A stretch of DNA of 5,021 bases from an uncultured Pseudomonadota bacterium (GTDB lineage: Bacteria > Pseudomonadota > Gammaproteobacteria > Burkholderiales > SG8-39), in NCBI GenBank assembly GCA_903909415.1, contig CAIVVS010000346.1:1-5021 (forward strand), read 5' to 3'. Shown piece by piece: positions 1 to 5,021 of the stretch. A model generated the notes under the pieces. The model was not told the DNA's origin. It searched no databases and saw only the letters and a list, made by a program, of their open reading frames with translations. A program made the translations under genes and the position numbers. Position 1 is the first letter of the stretch. Every line of letters starts with the position of its first letter.

Positions 1-6
1 AGGCGC

Positions 7-345
7 ATGCGCAGTCCGCACGACATGGGTGGCGACGAGGCCGGCCCGATCCCGCTGGAAGACCATCCCTGGGAAACCTGGGAGAAGCGCGCCAATGCAC
101 TGATCGGCGCAATGCGCGCGCGCGGCCTGTCCACGCTGGACGCAGCGCGGCGCAACCAGGAGCAGCTGGGCGACGCCTACACGCGCTACGGCTACTGGCA
201 GCGCACCATGCACTCGGCCGCGTCGATGGCGCTGGAAGCCGGCCTGATCACCTCGGGCGAACTGGCGGCGACGCTGGAGCGCATCGAGCGCGAAGAAGCC
301 GCCGCGGCTTCGGCGAAGGCGGGAGGCCAGCATGGGCGCGCCTGA
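7..345 (+). CDS. Nitrile hydratase / thiocyanate hydrolase family, beta-subunit N-terminal half
   Basis: This 112-residue protein corresponds to the N-terminal helical half of a nitrile hydratase beta subunit. It is the partner that closes the active site over the cobalt-bearing alpha-type subunit. The sequence begins MRSPHDMGG, close to the beta-subunit opening (M-x-x-x-H-D-x-G-G) with the His at residue 5 as in the family, which supports this ATG although the reading frame is open to the window edge. A helical segment follows (PWETWEKRANALIGAMRARG, residues 21-40). Residues 63-67 (Y-W-Q-R-T) then lie, by ungapped alignment to the GLIT turn at 79-82, where nitrile hydratase has Y-Y-x-R-W. 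Arg66 would therefore be the conserved active-site Arg (inference). The protein stops where the second beta domain would begin, after an Ala/Glu-rich tail (95-112) that resembles an interdomain linker. It overlaps the next gene, which encodes the missing half, by 14 bases. Thiocyanate hydrolase has the same division, but its equivalent subunit is longer (about 157 residues from memory). Family assignment is firm; substrate is not. Confidence 0.85.
   Translation: MRSPHDMGGDEAGPIPLEDHPWETWEKRANALIGAMRARGLSTLDAARRNQEQLGDAYTRYGYWQRTMHSAASMALEAGLITSGELAATLERIEREEAAAASAKAGGQHGRA
321..326 (+). promoter_or_regulatory. Shine-Dalgarno site for the beta C-terminal-half gene
   Basis: GGGAGG lies five bases before the ATG at 332, inside the end of the preceding gene. 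It is a strong ribosome-binding site. It fixes this start and shows that the second half of the split beta subunit has its own translation initiation, rather than arising from a sequencing frameshift in a fused gene. Confidence 0.75.
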
Positions 346-631
346 CGCACTGCCGGCGCGCTTCAAGGCGGGCGACCGCGTGCGCGTGCGCAACGCCGAG
401 CCGCTGGGCCACATCCGCACGCCGCACTACTGCCGCGGCCACACCGGCGAGATCGAGCGCGTCTGCGGCGCCTTCCCCAACCCGGAGGAACTCGCGTTCC
501 GCCGGCCGGGGCTGCCCGCGGTCCCGCTGTACCGCGTGCGCTTCAAGCGCCGCGACCTGTTCCCCGTCAGCGAAGCCGGCGAGGACGTCATCGAAATCGA
601 GATCTTCCAGCACTGGCTGGAACCCGCATGA
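332..631 (+). CDS. Nitrile hydratase / thiocyanate hydrolase family, beta-subunit C-terminal half (SH3-like)
   Basis: This 99-residue protein matches the C-terminal, SH3-like beta-barrel domain of nitrile hydratase beta subunits. It begins almost directly with the domain: F-K-A-G-D-R-V-R-V-R (11-20). This is followed by G-H-I-R-T-P-H-Y-C-R-G (26-36), the family's G-H-x-R-x-P-x-Y-x-R-G motif that carries the second conserved active-site Arg. Then come GAFPNPEELAF (46-56), PLYRVRF (65-71) and the typical ending W-L-E-P-A (95-99). The NPEE...PLYRVRF stretch recalls the thiocyanate hydrolase alpha subunit as I remember it. The gene overlaps the N-half gene by 14 bases in a different frame (+1 relative shift) and is followed 13 bases later by the metal subunit gene, so all three products should be made together and assemble into one enzyme in the cytoplasm. 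Family and role as a structural/active-site subunit are clear; nitrile versus thiocyanate as substrate is not. Confidence 0.87.
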   Translation: MGAPDALPARFKAGDRVRVRNAEPLGHIRTPHYCRGHTGEIERVCGAFPNPEELAFRRPGLPAVPLYRVRFKRRDLFPVSEAGEDVIEIEIFQHWLEPA

Positions 632-644
632 AGAGGGCACCGCG

Positions 645-1256
645 ATGAACCAGCCGGTCGACAACCCGAACGCCGAAGCCGACATGAACGGCTACTACCG
701 CCGCCTGCAGTACGCGGTGGAGGAGCTGATGATCCTCAAGGGGCACGTGACGCGCGCGGAGATCGACGCGCAGGTCGAGGCCATGGACACGCGCGACTAC
801 CACCGTGGCTCGTCCATGGTCGCGCGCGCCTGGATCGACCCGGCCTACCGCGCGCGCCTGCTCGAGGACGGCGCCGCCGCCGCCGAGGAGATGGGCTTCG
901 CGGTCGCGCCCATGGAGCTGCTGGTGGTGGAGAACACGCCCAAGGTGCACAACGTCATCGTCTGCACGCTGTGCTCCTGCTACCCGCGCATGCTGCTGGG
1001 CATGCCGCCGACCTGGTACAAGAGCCGCGAGTACCGCAGCCGCACGGTGCGCGAGCCGCGCGCGGTGCTGCGCGAGTTCGGCACGGTGCTGCCCGACGAC
1101 GTACACATCCGCGTGCACGACTCCTCGGCCGACATGCGCTACATGGTCCTGCCCATGCGTCCCGCCGGCACCGAGGGCATGAGCGAAGACCAGCTCGCCG
1201 ACCTGGTACACCGCGACTGCCTGGTGGGCACGCGCCTGCCGAAGGCAGCGGCGTAA
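645..1256 (+). CDS. nthA: Cobalt-type nitrile hydratase alpha subunit / thiocyanate hydrolase gamma subunit
   Basis: This is the 203-residue metal-binding catalytic subunit. Nitrile hydratases convert R-CN to the amide; the related thiocyanate hydrolase converts thiocyanate to carbonyl sulfide and ammonia. The claw motif C107-T-L-C110-S-C112 is present. Its Thr (rather than Ser) is the cobalt-type signature, and in this family two of the Cys are oxidised to sulfinic and sulfenic acid. Flanking family landmarks are VARAWIDPAYRARLLEDG (59-76), VVENTPKVHNVIVC (94-107), GMPPTWYKSREYRSR (119-133), REPRAVLREFG (136-146) and the tail around RPAGTEGMSEDQLADLVHRD. Length equals that of ordinary nitrile hydratase alpha subunits and is shorter than thiocyanate hydrolase gamma (about 243 from memory). 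After the claw the sequence reads YPRMLLG where nitrile hydratases usually read YPWPVLG, so an aromatic residue by the active site is replaced by Arg. AGAGGG lies seven bases before the ATG. The last codons (LPKAAA, stop) are the first copy of a 22-bp repeat. No cobalt chaperone or activator gene is in view. Confidence 0.9.
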   Translation: MNQPVDNPNAEADMNGYYRRLQYAVEELMILKGHVTRAEIDAQVEAMDTRDYHRGSSMVARAWIDPAYRARLLEDGAAAAEEMGFAVAPMELLVVENTPKVHNVIVCTLCSCYPRMLLGMPPTWYKSREYRSRTVREPRAVLREFGTVLPDDVHIRVHDSSADMRYMVLPMRPAGTEGMSEDQLADLVHRDCLVGTRLPKAAA

Positions 1257-1315
1257 CTAGGAACCTGCCTAAGGCAGTGGCGTAAAAGTCGGTCCTGCCG
1301 AAGGCAGCGGCCTGA
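1235..1315. repeat. Three tandem 22-bp hairpin repeats at the convergent gene ends
   Basis: Three near-identical 22-bp units occupy 1235-1256, 1264-1285 and 1294-1315, with 29- and 30-base periods and unrelated 7- and 8-base spacers. Each contains a perfect 5-bp inverted repeat, CTGCC / GGCAG, around a 3-base loop (1236-1248, 1265-1277, 1295-1307). Copy 2 differs from copy 1 at two positions, one in the loop and one outside the stem, so the stem is intact in all. Copy 1 is the end of the alpha-subunit gene (LPKAAA, stop). Copies 2 and 3 would also read LPKAVA and LPKAAA, each ending in a stop (TAA, TAA, TGA). The array fills most of the 75-base gap before the convergent dehydrogenase gene. 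Serial hairpins could slow or end transcription from both sides, but no T-tract follows them, so they are not classical intrinsic terminators. They may instead be a dispersed REP-like element or a local duplication. Confidence 0.85.
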
Positions 1316-1331
1316 CGGCTGTCGAGGCCCG

Positions 1332-2063
1332 CTAGAACTTCTCGGCCCACGGCCGCAGGTCGATCTCGAAGGTCCAGGCATCGCGCGGCTGCTGCGCGAG
1401 CTGCCAGTAGGCCTCGGCCAGGCTCGCCGGCTTCATCGCACCATCCGGCCCCAGCGCCGCCATGCGCTCCGGCGCGCGCTCGTGCATGCGTGGGCTGTCG
1501 ATCGCGCCGTCGATGATCGCGGAACACACGTGCACCCCCTTCGGGCCGAGCTCGCGCGCCATGCTCTGCGCCACCTGGCGCAGCCCGCCCTTGGCGGCGG
1601 CGAAGGCGGCGAACTGGGCTGCGCCGCGCAGGCTGGCGGTGGCGCCGGTGAAGATGATGGTGCCGCTCCCGCGCGGGGCCATGTGGCGCGCCGCCTCGCG
1701 CCCGACCAGGAAGCCGGCCCAGCACGACAGGCGCCAGACGCTCTCGAAGGTCTCGGCCGGCGTGTCGAGTATCGAGTTGCGGTAATTCGCGCCGGTGTTG
1801 AACACCACCACGTCGATGGCGCCGAGTTCGGATTCCACGTCCTCGAACAGTTTGGTGACCGCGGACTCCTCGCGCAGGTCGGCGAGGTAGGCGACGCCGC
1901 GCCCGCCCTCGCGTTCGATGTCGCCTGCGATGCGCGCCAGACGCGCCTCGGTGCGCGCCACCATGGCCACCGCATGCCCGCCGCGCGCGAAGCGCCGCGC
2001 CACGGCCCCGCCCAGGCCGTCGCCGACGCCGGCGACCAATGCGACTTTCTGCTTGTCCGTCAT
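1332..2063 (-). CDS. SDR-family protein lacking the catalytic Tyr
   Basis: This 243-residue protein has the classical short-chain dehydrogenase/reductase fold length and order. Residues 6-18 (KVALVAGVGDGLG) form strand 1 and a Gly-rich loop, but the usual T-G-x-x-x-G-x-G starts with Ala (A-G-V-G-D-G-L-G). D62-L follows strand 3, and N89-T-G-A replaces the NNAG motif. In the active site the Y-x-x-x-K pair is F154-x-x-x-K158 (FAAFAAAKGGL), and the catalytic Ser position, 13 residues earlier, is Ala141 within FTGATAS. The Lys is kept, but Tyr and Ser are lost. This matches a recognised SDR subgroup with Phe for Tyr (I recall CDD SDR_c10; unverified), so the change is probably ancestral rather than decay, and whether it is an active oxidoreductase is uncertain. 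Its ATG overlaps the cupin stop (ATGA, 2060-2063), so it is the last gene of a coupled operon. A weak GGGG lies five bases before the start. Confidence 0.87.
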   Translation of the reverse strand: MTDKQKVALVAGVGDGLGGAVARRFARGGHAVAMVARTEARLARIAGDIEREGGRGVAYLADLREESAVTKLFEDVESELGAIDVVVFNTGANYRNSILDTPAETFESVWRLSCWAGFLVGREAARHMAPRGSGTIIFTGATASLRGAAQFAAFAAAKGGLRQVAQSMARELGPKGVHVCSAIIDGAIDSPRMHERAPERMAALGPDGAMKPASLAEAYWQLAQQPRDAWTFEIDLRPWAEKF

Positions 2064-2470
2064 GTGTGCCCCGCGTTCGTTTGCCCGGATGGGTCCATCA
2101 GCTCGGTGTCGTCATGCGAATACGCCGGCGAACAGCAGCACAGCAGCACCAGCGGCACCGCGCCGGTGTTCTCCACGCAATGCGCCTGGCCCGGTGCGAT
2201 CAGCACCGTGTCGCCGGCCGCCACCGGGAAGCGCCGCTCGCCCAGGGTCATCACGCCGCTGCCGGCGGTGAAGTGGTACAGCTCCTCGGTGAGGGCGTGC
2301 CGGTGCAGCACCGTGACCTGGCCCGGCAGCACCGTGGCCTCGGCCAGGCTCTGCGCCGCGTTGCCCTGCACGCCCGGGTGCATCAGCTCGCGGATCTGCG
2401 AGCCGTCCTTCGTGACATAGGCGGGGACGGCGTCACGTCGGGAAACCACGGGCTCGGTCAGTTGCGTCAC
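2060..2470 (-). CDS. Single-domain cupin protein
   Basis: This 136-residue protein is a small cupin with a complete metal site. Motif 1 is G50-x5-H56-x-H58-x4-E63-x6-G70 (LPGQVTVLHRHALTEELYHF), and motif 2 runs from G86 through P93-G94-x2-H97-x3-N101. The expected ligands are His56, His58, Glu63 and His97, which usually hold Fe, Mn, Ni or Zn. Cupins include dioxygenases, isomerases and sugar-binding proteins, so the reaction cannot be named. The tail carries three consecutive Cys (111-113) followed by SPAYSHDDTEL, a segment I recognise from other small cupins of this type. The start is taken as GTG at 2470, because it overlaps the esterase stop as GTGA and has a good ribosome-binding site; the open frame further upstream lies inside the esterase gene and is a shadow. 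The 3' end overlaps the dehydrogenase start by 4 bases. Overlaps at both ends imply translation coupled to both neighbours. Confidence 0.85.
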   Translation of the reverse strand: MTQLTEPVVSRRDAVPAYVTKDGSQIRELMHPGVQGNAAQSLAEATVLPGQVTVLHRHALTEELYHFTAGSGVMTLGERRFPVAAGDTVLIAPGQAHCVENTGAVPLVLLCCCSPAYSHDDTELMDPSGQTNAGHT

Positions 2471-3111
2471 AGGGCGCCTTCCTTTTTCATCAGCTCCGCG
2501 ATCGCCTTCGCGAAGCGTTCGTAGCCGCGCGCATTCGGGTGCACGAGGTCCGCCTTGAGCCTGGAGTCGGTAAGGATGGACTTGAGGATGCCGTCCTCGT
2601 ACGGGATGCCGAACTCCTTTGCGATGTCGGCGTAGAACTCGGCGGGCGAGGGCACGAGGCCCGGCTTGGGCACGCCGACCAGCAGCACCTGTGCGCCGCG
2701 CTCGCGCGCGAGGCGAATCATCGCGCGCACATTGGCCGCGGCCTGGGTGTCGTCCAGCTTCCTCAGGAAGTCGTTGCCGCCGTGGCACAGCAGCAGCAGC
2801 CGGGGCTTCACCTCGTCCATCACGTCGGGCAGGCGCGCCAGGCCGTCGGCGCTCACCTCGCCGGGCACGCCCGAGCCGACCACCTTGCGCTGGATCAGTC
2901 CGGCCAGCACCGCCGGATAGGCTTCCTGCGGATTCGCGCCGGTGCCGAAGGTCAGGCTGTCACCGAAGGCGAGCACCACGGCATCGGCGGCCAGGGGCGT
3001 GAGCTTGCCGCGCGCGCCCTTGCGGCCGCAGGCCGTGAGTACGCCGGCGACCGCGCCCAGGGCCAGCAGTCCGAGCACCCTGCGGCGACCGAGCAACCGC
3101 GTCGAGGCCAT
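2467..3111 (-). CDS. SGNH/GDSL-family esterase, predicted Tat-like lipoprotein
   Basis: This 214-residue serine hydrolase belongs to the arylesterase / thioesterase I-like SGNH family. Block I is A-F-G50-D-S52-L with the nucleophile Ser52. The block II Gly lies near G-V-P-G-E (81-85). Block III is G111-G-N113-D (Asn of the oxyanion hole), and block V is D188-L-V-H191-P, giving the Asp/His of the triad. The N-terminus has an Arg run followed by hydrophobics (R9-R-R-V-L) and a lipobox L25-T-A-C28. The protein is therefore probably exported, possibly by Tat, and lipidated at Cys28; Gly at +2 would fit the outer membrane by the E. coli sorting rule. The ATG at 3111 gives a compact signal peptide. 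In-frame ATGs at 3153 and 3165 would add 14 and 18 residues; none of the three has a convincing ribosome-binding site, so the start is less certain than the rest. It is first of three genes, overlapping the cupin by 4 bases (GTGA). Likely substrates are short-chain or aryl esters. Confidence 0.87.
   Translation of the reverse strand: MASTRLLGRRRVLGLLALGAVAGVLTACGRKGARGKLTPLAADAVVLAFGDSLTFGTGANPQEAYPAVLAGLIQRKVVGSGVPGEVSADGLARLPDVMDEVKPRLLLLCHGGNDFLRKLDDTQAAANVRAMIRLARERGAQVLLVGVPKPGLVPSPAEFYADIAKEFGIPYEDGILKSILTDSRLKADLVHPNARGYERFAKAIAELMKKEGAL
2477..2484 (-). promoter_or_regulatory. Shine-Dalgarno site that fixes the cupin GTG start
   Basis: On the minus strand AAGGAAGG lies six bases before the GTG at 2470-2468, within the last codons of the esterase gene (encoding Lys-Glu-Gly). 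The nearest in-frame ATG codons are well inside the esterase or cupin coding sequence and lack this signal. Confidence 0.7.
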
Positions 3112-3233
3112 GGGCAATGGGGATGGTCCGGTTCGCTTGGGGTCGGTGCGCATGGCGCGAAGCATAACGCGGTGTTCCACGCCCGCTTCGCGGCGGCGCC
3201 ACGCTTGCCTGTGGGCGGCGGTGCGCTCGCCGG

Positions 3234-3239
3234 TACAAT
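3234..3239 (+). promoter_or_regulatory. Putative -10 element of the transporter operon
   Basis: TACAAT (5 of 6 matches to TATAAT) lies in a GC-rich setting 44 bases before the transporter ATG, giving a leader of roughly 35-40 bases. This placement is common in betaproteobacterial promoters. The only -35-like hexamer, TTGCCT at 3205-3210, is 23 bases away, which is too far for a standard sigma-70 spacer, so the -35 is weak or activator-dependent. The 172-bp divergent region (3112-3283) must also hold the promoter for the leftward esterase operon. On that strand TTGACT (3258-3253) is a good -35 but has only a poor -10 (TACCGG), and TATGCT (3166-3161) is a possible -10 with no clear -35. Confidence 0.4.
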
Positions 3240-3283
3240 CGCGGCATGCGCCAGTCAACGATTCCCACAAGGCGCGCACCCGG

Positions 3284-4513
3284 ATGACCGATACCCCTTC
3301 CCGCACCCTGGAGCGCGCCACTGTCGCGCTGATCTGCGGCGGCGTCACCATGACGCTGGCGCTGGGCGTGCGCCATGGCTTCGGCCTGTTCCTGCAGCCC
3401 ATGAGCCTGGCCAACGGCTGGGGGCGCGAGGTATTCGGCCTCGCCGCCGCGCTGTGCAACCTGGTCTGGGGACTCACCCAGCCCCTGTCCGGGGTGCTGG
3501 CCGACCGCTACGGCGCGGGCAAGGTGATGGCCGGCGGCGCGCTGCTGTATGCGGTGGGCGTCGCGCTCATGGCCAACGCCACCTCGCCCGTGATGCTGGT
3601 GCTGGCGCTCGGCGTGCTGGTCGGCCTGGGCCTGTCGGGCACCACCTTCAACGTGGTGCTGAGCGCGATGGGGCGCATGTACCCGGTGGAGCGCCGCAGC
3701 AAGGTGTTCGGCCTGGTCAGCGCCGCCGGCTCCTTCGGCCAGTTCGCGGTCATGCCGCTGGCGCTGGCGCTGATCAGCGGTGTGGGCTGGTACTGGACCC
3801 TGATGGTGTTCGCGGTGTGCGTGGCCGGCATCCTGCCGCTGGCCGCGATGATGCGCGACCCGGGTTACGTGGCCGGCGCGGTCAATGCCGGACCCGAGCA
3901 CTGGCGCGATGCCTTGCGCGAGGCCATGTCCAACCGCAACTTCTGGCTGCTGGGCTTCGGCTATTTCGCCTGCGGCTTCCAGATCGTGTTCATCGGCACG
4001 CACTTTCCGGCCTATGTGGTGGACCAGGGGCTGGGCGTGAAGGAGGGCTCGATCGCGCTGGCGCTGATCGGTTTTTTCAACATCTTCGGCTCCATCGCCG
4101 CGGGCGTGCTCGGCCAGCGGTTCTCCAAGACCTCGCTGCTGGCGGCGGCCTATGCCTCGCGCGGCGTGGCGATCGCGCTGCTGCTGGCCTTCCCGGTGAC
4201 GCCGCTGTCGGTCTACCTGTTCGCCATCGCCATCGGCATGACCTGGCTGTCCACCGTGCCGCTGACCAGCGGCGTGGTCGCCGGCATCTGGGGCACGCGC
4301 CACCTGGCGATGCTCTCCGGCACGGTGTTCCTGTTCCACCAGGTCGGCAGCTTCTTCGGCGGCTGGCTGGGCGGTTTCGTGTTCGACCGCGCCGGCTCGT
4401 ACGACCTGGTCTGGCTGGTCGCCATCGGCCTGTCGGTGCTGGCGGTGCTGGTGAACCTGCCGGTGGACGAGCGTCCGGTGCGCCGGGCGGACCTCGCGCC
4501 TTCCGCCGGCTGA
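3284..4513 (+). CDS. Major facilitator superfamily (MFS) transporter
   Basis: This 409-residue protein with about 12 hydrophobic helices is the usual MFS length. Six helices lie roughly between residues 12 and 188 and six between 218 and 392, separated by a charged central loop (about 190-217, RDPGYV...EHWRDALREAMSNRN). The loop between helices 2 and 3 has the MFS signature G70-x3-D74-R-x-G77-x2-K80, and a degenerate copy (GVLGQRF, 274-280) lies between helices 8 and 9 as expected from the internal duplication. Helix 1 with GVRHGFGLFLQPM resembles MFS members of the oxalate/formate antiporter and monocarboxylate type, suggesting an organic-anion substrate, but this is tentative. The chosen ATG follows a short leader and places a 10-residue cytoplasmic tail before helix 1; the frame stays open upstream to 2942 only as a shadow of the esterase. 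The stop lies 9 bases before the isomerase gene, so the two are probably co-transcribed. Confidence 0.9.
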   Translation: MTDTPSRTLERATVALICGGVTMTLALGVRHGFGLFLQPMSLANGWGREVFGLAAALCNLVWGLTQPLSGVLADRYGAGKVMAGGALLYAVGVALMANATSPVMLVLALGVLVGLGLSGTTFNVVLSAMGRMYPVERRSKVFGLVSAAGSFGQFAVMPLALALISGVGWYWTLMVFAVCVAGILPLAAMMRDPGYVAGAVNAGPEHWRDALREAMSNRNFWLLGFGYFACGFQIVFIGTHFPAYVVDQGLGVKEGSIALALIGFFNIFGSIAAGVLGQRFSKTSLLAAAYASRGVAIALLLAFPVTPLSVYLFAIAIGMTWLSTVPLTSGVVAGIWGTRHLAMLSGTVFLFHQVGSFFGGWLGGFVFDRAGSYDLVWLVAIGLSVLAVLVNLPVDERPVRRADLAPSAG

Positions 4514-4522
4514 GCACGCCGC

Positions 4523-5021
4523 ATGCCGCGCTTCAGCGCCAACCTGTCGATGCTGTTCTGCGAGCAGCCGCTGGTTGATCGCTTCGACGCCGCGGCGCGC
4601 GCCGGCTTCGCGGGGGTGGAGATCCAGTTCCCGTACGACCATCCGGCGCCGCTGCTGGCCGCGCGCGCGAGGGCGGCCGCCACCGAGGTGGTGCTGTTCA
4701 ACCTGCCACTGGGCGAGTCCGAAGCAGACCGCAGCCTGAACTGCGATCCGGCGCGGCTTGCGGCGTTCCGCGCGGGCCTGGCGCGCACCCTCGACTACGC
4801 CGCTGAACTCGGCTGCCCGCGCAGCAATTGCCTCGCCGGCGTCGCGCCCGAAGGCGTGCCGCGCGAGGCCGCGCTCGCCGCCTACCGCGACAACCTGCGC
4901 GAGGCGGCGCGCGCCTTCGCGCCGGCCGGCATCACCCTGGTGATCGAGCCGATCAACACCCGCACCGTGCCCGGCTTCCTGCTGGACGGCTCGGCGCAGG
5001 CGATCGCGCTGATCCGGGAAC
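4523..5021 (+). CDS. hyi: Hydroxypyruvate isomerase-family protein (partial, 3' end outside window)
   Basis: The first 166 codons of a TIM-barrel sugar-acid isomerase are present; the family is about 260 residues, so roughly the last third is missing because the window ends. The N-terminus MPRFSANLSMLFCEQP is very close to E. coli Hyi (MLRFSANLSMLFGE...). It is followed by AGFAGVEIQFPYD (27-39), FNLPLG (59-64), SNCLAGVAPEG (101-111) and LVIEPINTRTVPGF (139-152). Glu142 in IEPIN is the conserved metal/catalytic Glu of this fold. Hyi interconverts hydroxypyruvate and tartronate semialdehyde in glyoxylate and glycerate metabolism; the close relative OtnI isomerises 2-oxo-tetronates from four-carbon sugar acids, and the two cannot be separated here. 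The start lies 9 bases after the transporter stop with no clear ribosome-binding site, so translation may depend on reinitiation. The frame is open through to base 5021. Confidence 0.87.
   Translation, partial: MPRFSANLSMLFCEQPLVDRFDAAARAGFAGVEIQFPYDHPAPLLAARARAAATEVVLFNLPLGESEADRSLNCDPARLAAFRAGLARTLDYAAELGCPRSNCLAGVAPEGVPREAALAAYRDNLREAARAFAPAGITLVIEPINTRTVPGFLLDGSAQAIALIRE

Noticed and set aside
7..631. A sequencing frameshift splitting a normal two-domain beta subunit
   Set aside because: The second half has its own strong GGGAGG site and ATG at the right spacing, the first ends in a normal stop, and a natural three-subunit version of the family exists. A split gene is the better reading, though resequencing would settle it.
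1236..1307. A classical rho-independent terminator in the repeat array
   Set aside because: The hairpins have 5-bp stems with 3-base loops and no T-run follows on either strand.
1235..1315. A CRISPR-like array
   Set aside because: There are only three units, spacers are 7-8 bases, and the first unit is coding sequence.
2942..3283. An N-terminal extension of the transporter to 2942
   Set aside because: The extension is antisense to the esterase, has no membrane or domain features, and the MFS family begins near the ATG at 3284.
2467..3477. A longer start for the esterase, extending to 3477
   Set aside because: The extra N-terminal residues run through the divergent promoter region and into the transporter gene, and would bury the clear lipoprotein signal peptide inside the protein.
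2539..4578. A 679-codon open frame on the + strand across the esterase and transporter genes
   Set aside because: It lies antisense to the esterase and out of frame with the transporter, has Arg/Gly/Ala/His-rich low-complexity translation and no recognisable domain. It is a by-product of the high GC content.
2960..4642. A 560-codon open frame on the - strand opposite the transporter
   Set aside because: Its translation is His/Gln/Arg-rich with no fold signature, and it covers a well-supported transporter gene on the other strand.

Overview
This is a very GC-rich (by eye), gene-dense chromosomal segment. Strong GC codon bias, short gene spacing and a TACAAT-type -10 element suggest a proteobacterium, most likely a betaproteobacterium of the Burkholderiales type. 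That placement is an inference from style and gene families, not a sequence match. No RNA gene, insertion sequence, CRISPR array or phage gene is visible.

Left block (7-1256, + strand): three tightly packed genes encode a cobalt-type nitrile hydratase / thiocyanate hydrolase family enzyme. The usual beta subunit is split into two proteins, an N-terminal half and a C-terminal half, followed by the metal-binding alpha-type subunit with its Cys-Thr-Leu-Cys-Ser-Cys claw. This is the subunit architecture and gene order (N-half, C-half, metal subunit) of thiocyanate hydrolase. The lengths, however, are nearer to a simply split nitrile hydratase, so the substrate is open. A small array of three 22-bp hairpin-forming repeats (1235-1315) starts inside the last codons of the alpha gene and fills most of the convergent gap.

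Middle block (3111-1332, - strand): three genes read leftward and are joined by 4-base stop/start overlaps. They encode a Tat-like lipoprotein esterase of the SGNH/GDSL family, a small single-domain cupin that starts at GTG, and a short-chain dehydrogenase-like protein whose catalytic Tyr is replaced by Phe. The overlaps imply one co-translated operon, perhaps for hydrolysing an ester and processing the product, but no substrate can be read from the sequence.

Right block (3284-5021, + strand): after a 172-bp divergent intergenic region with a plausible -10 element come a 12-helix major facilitator transporter and, 9 bases later, the start of a hydroxypyruvate isomerase-family gene that runs off the window. 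The pair looks like uptake of a small organic acid or sugar acid coupled to its isomerisation.

The most notable items are the three-subunit split hydratase, the repeat array that triplicates the gene's 3' end including its stop codon, and the coupled operon carrying a Tyr-less SDR. I found no clear evidence of an entirely new system.
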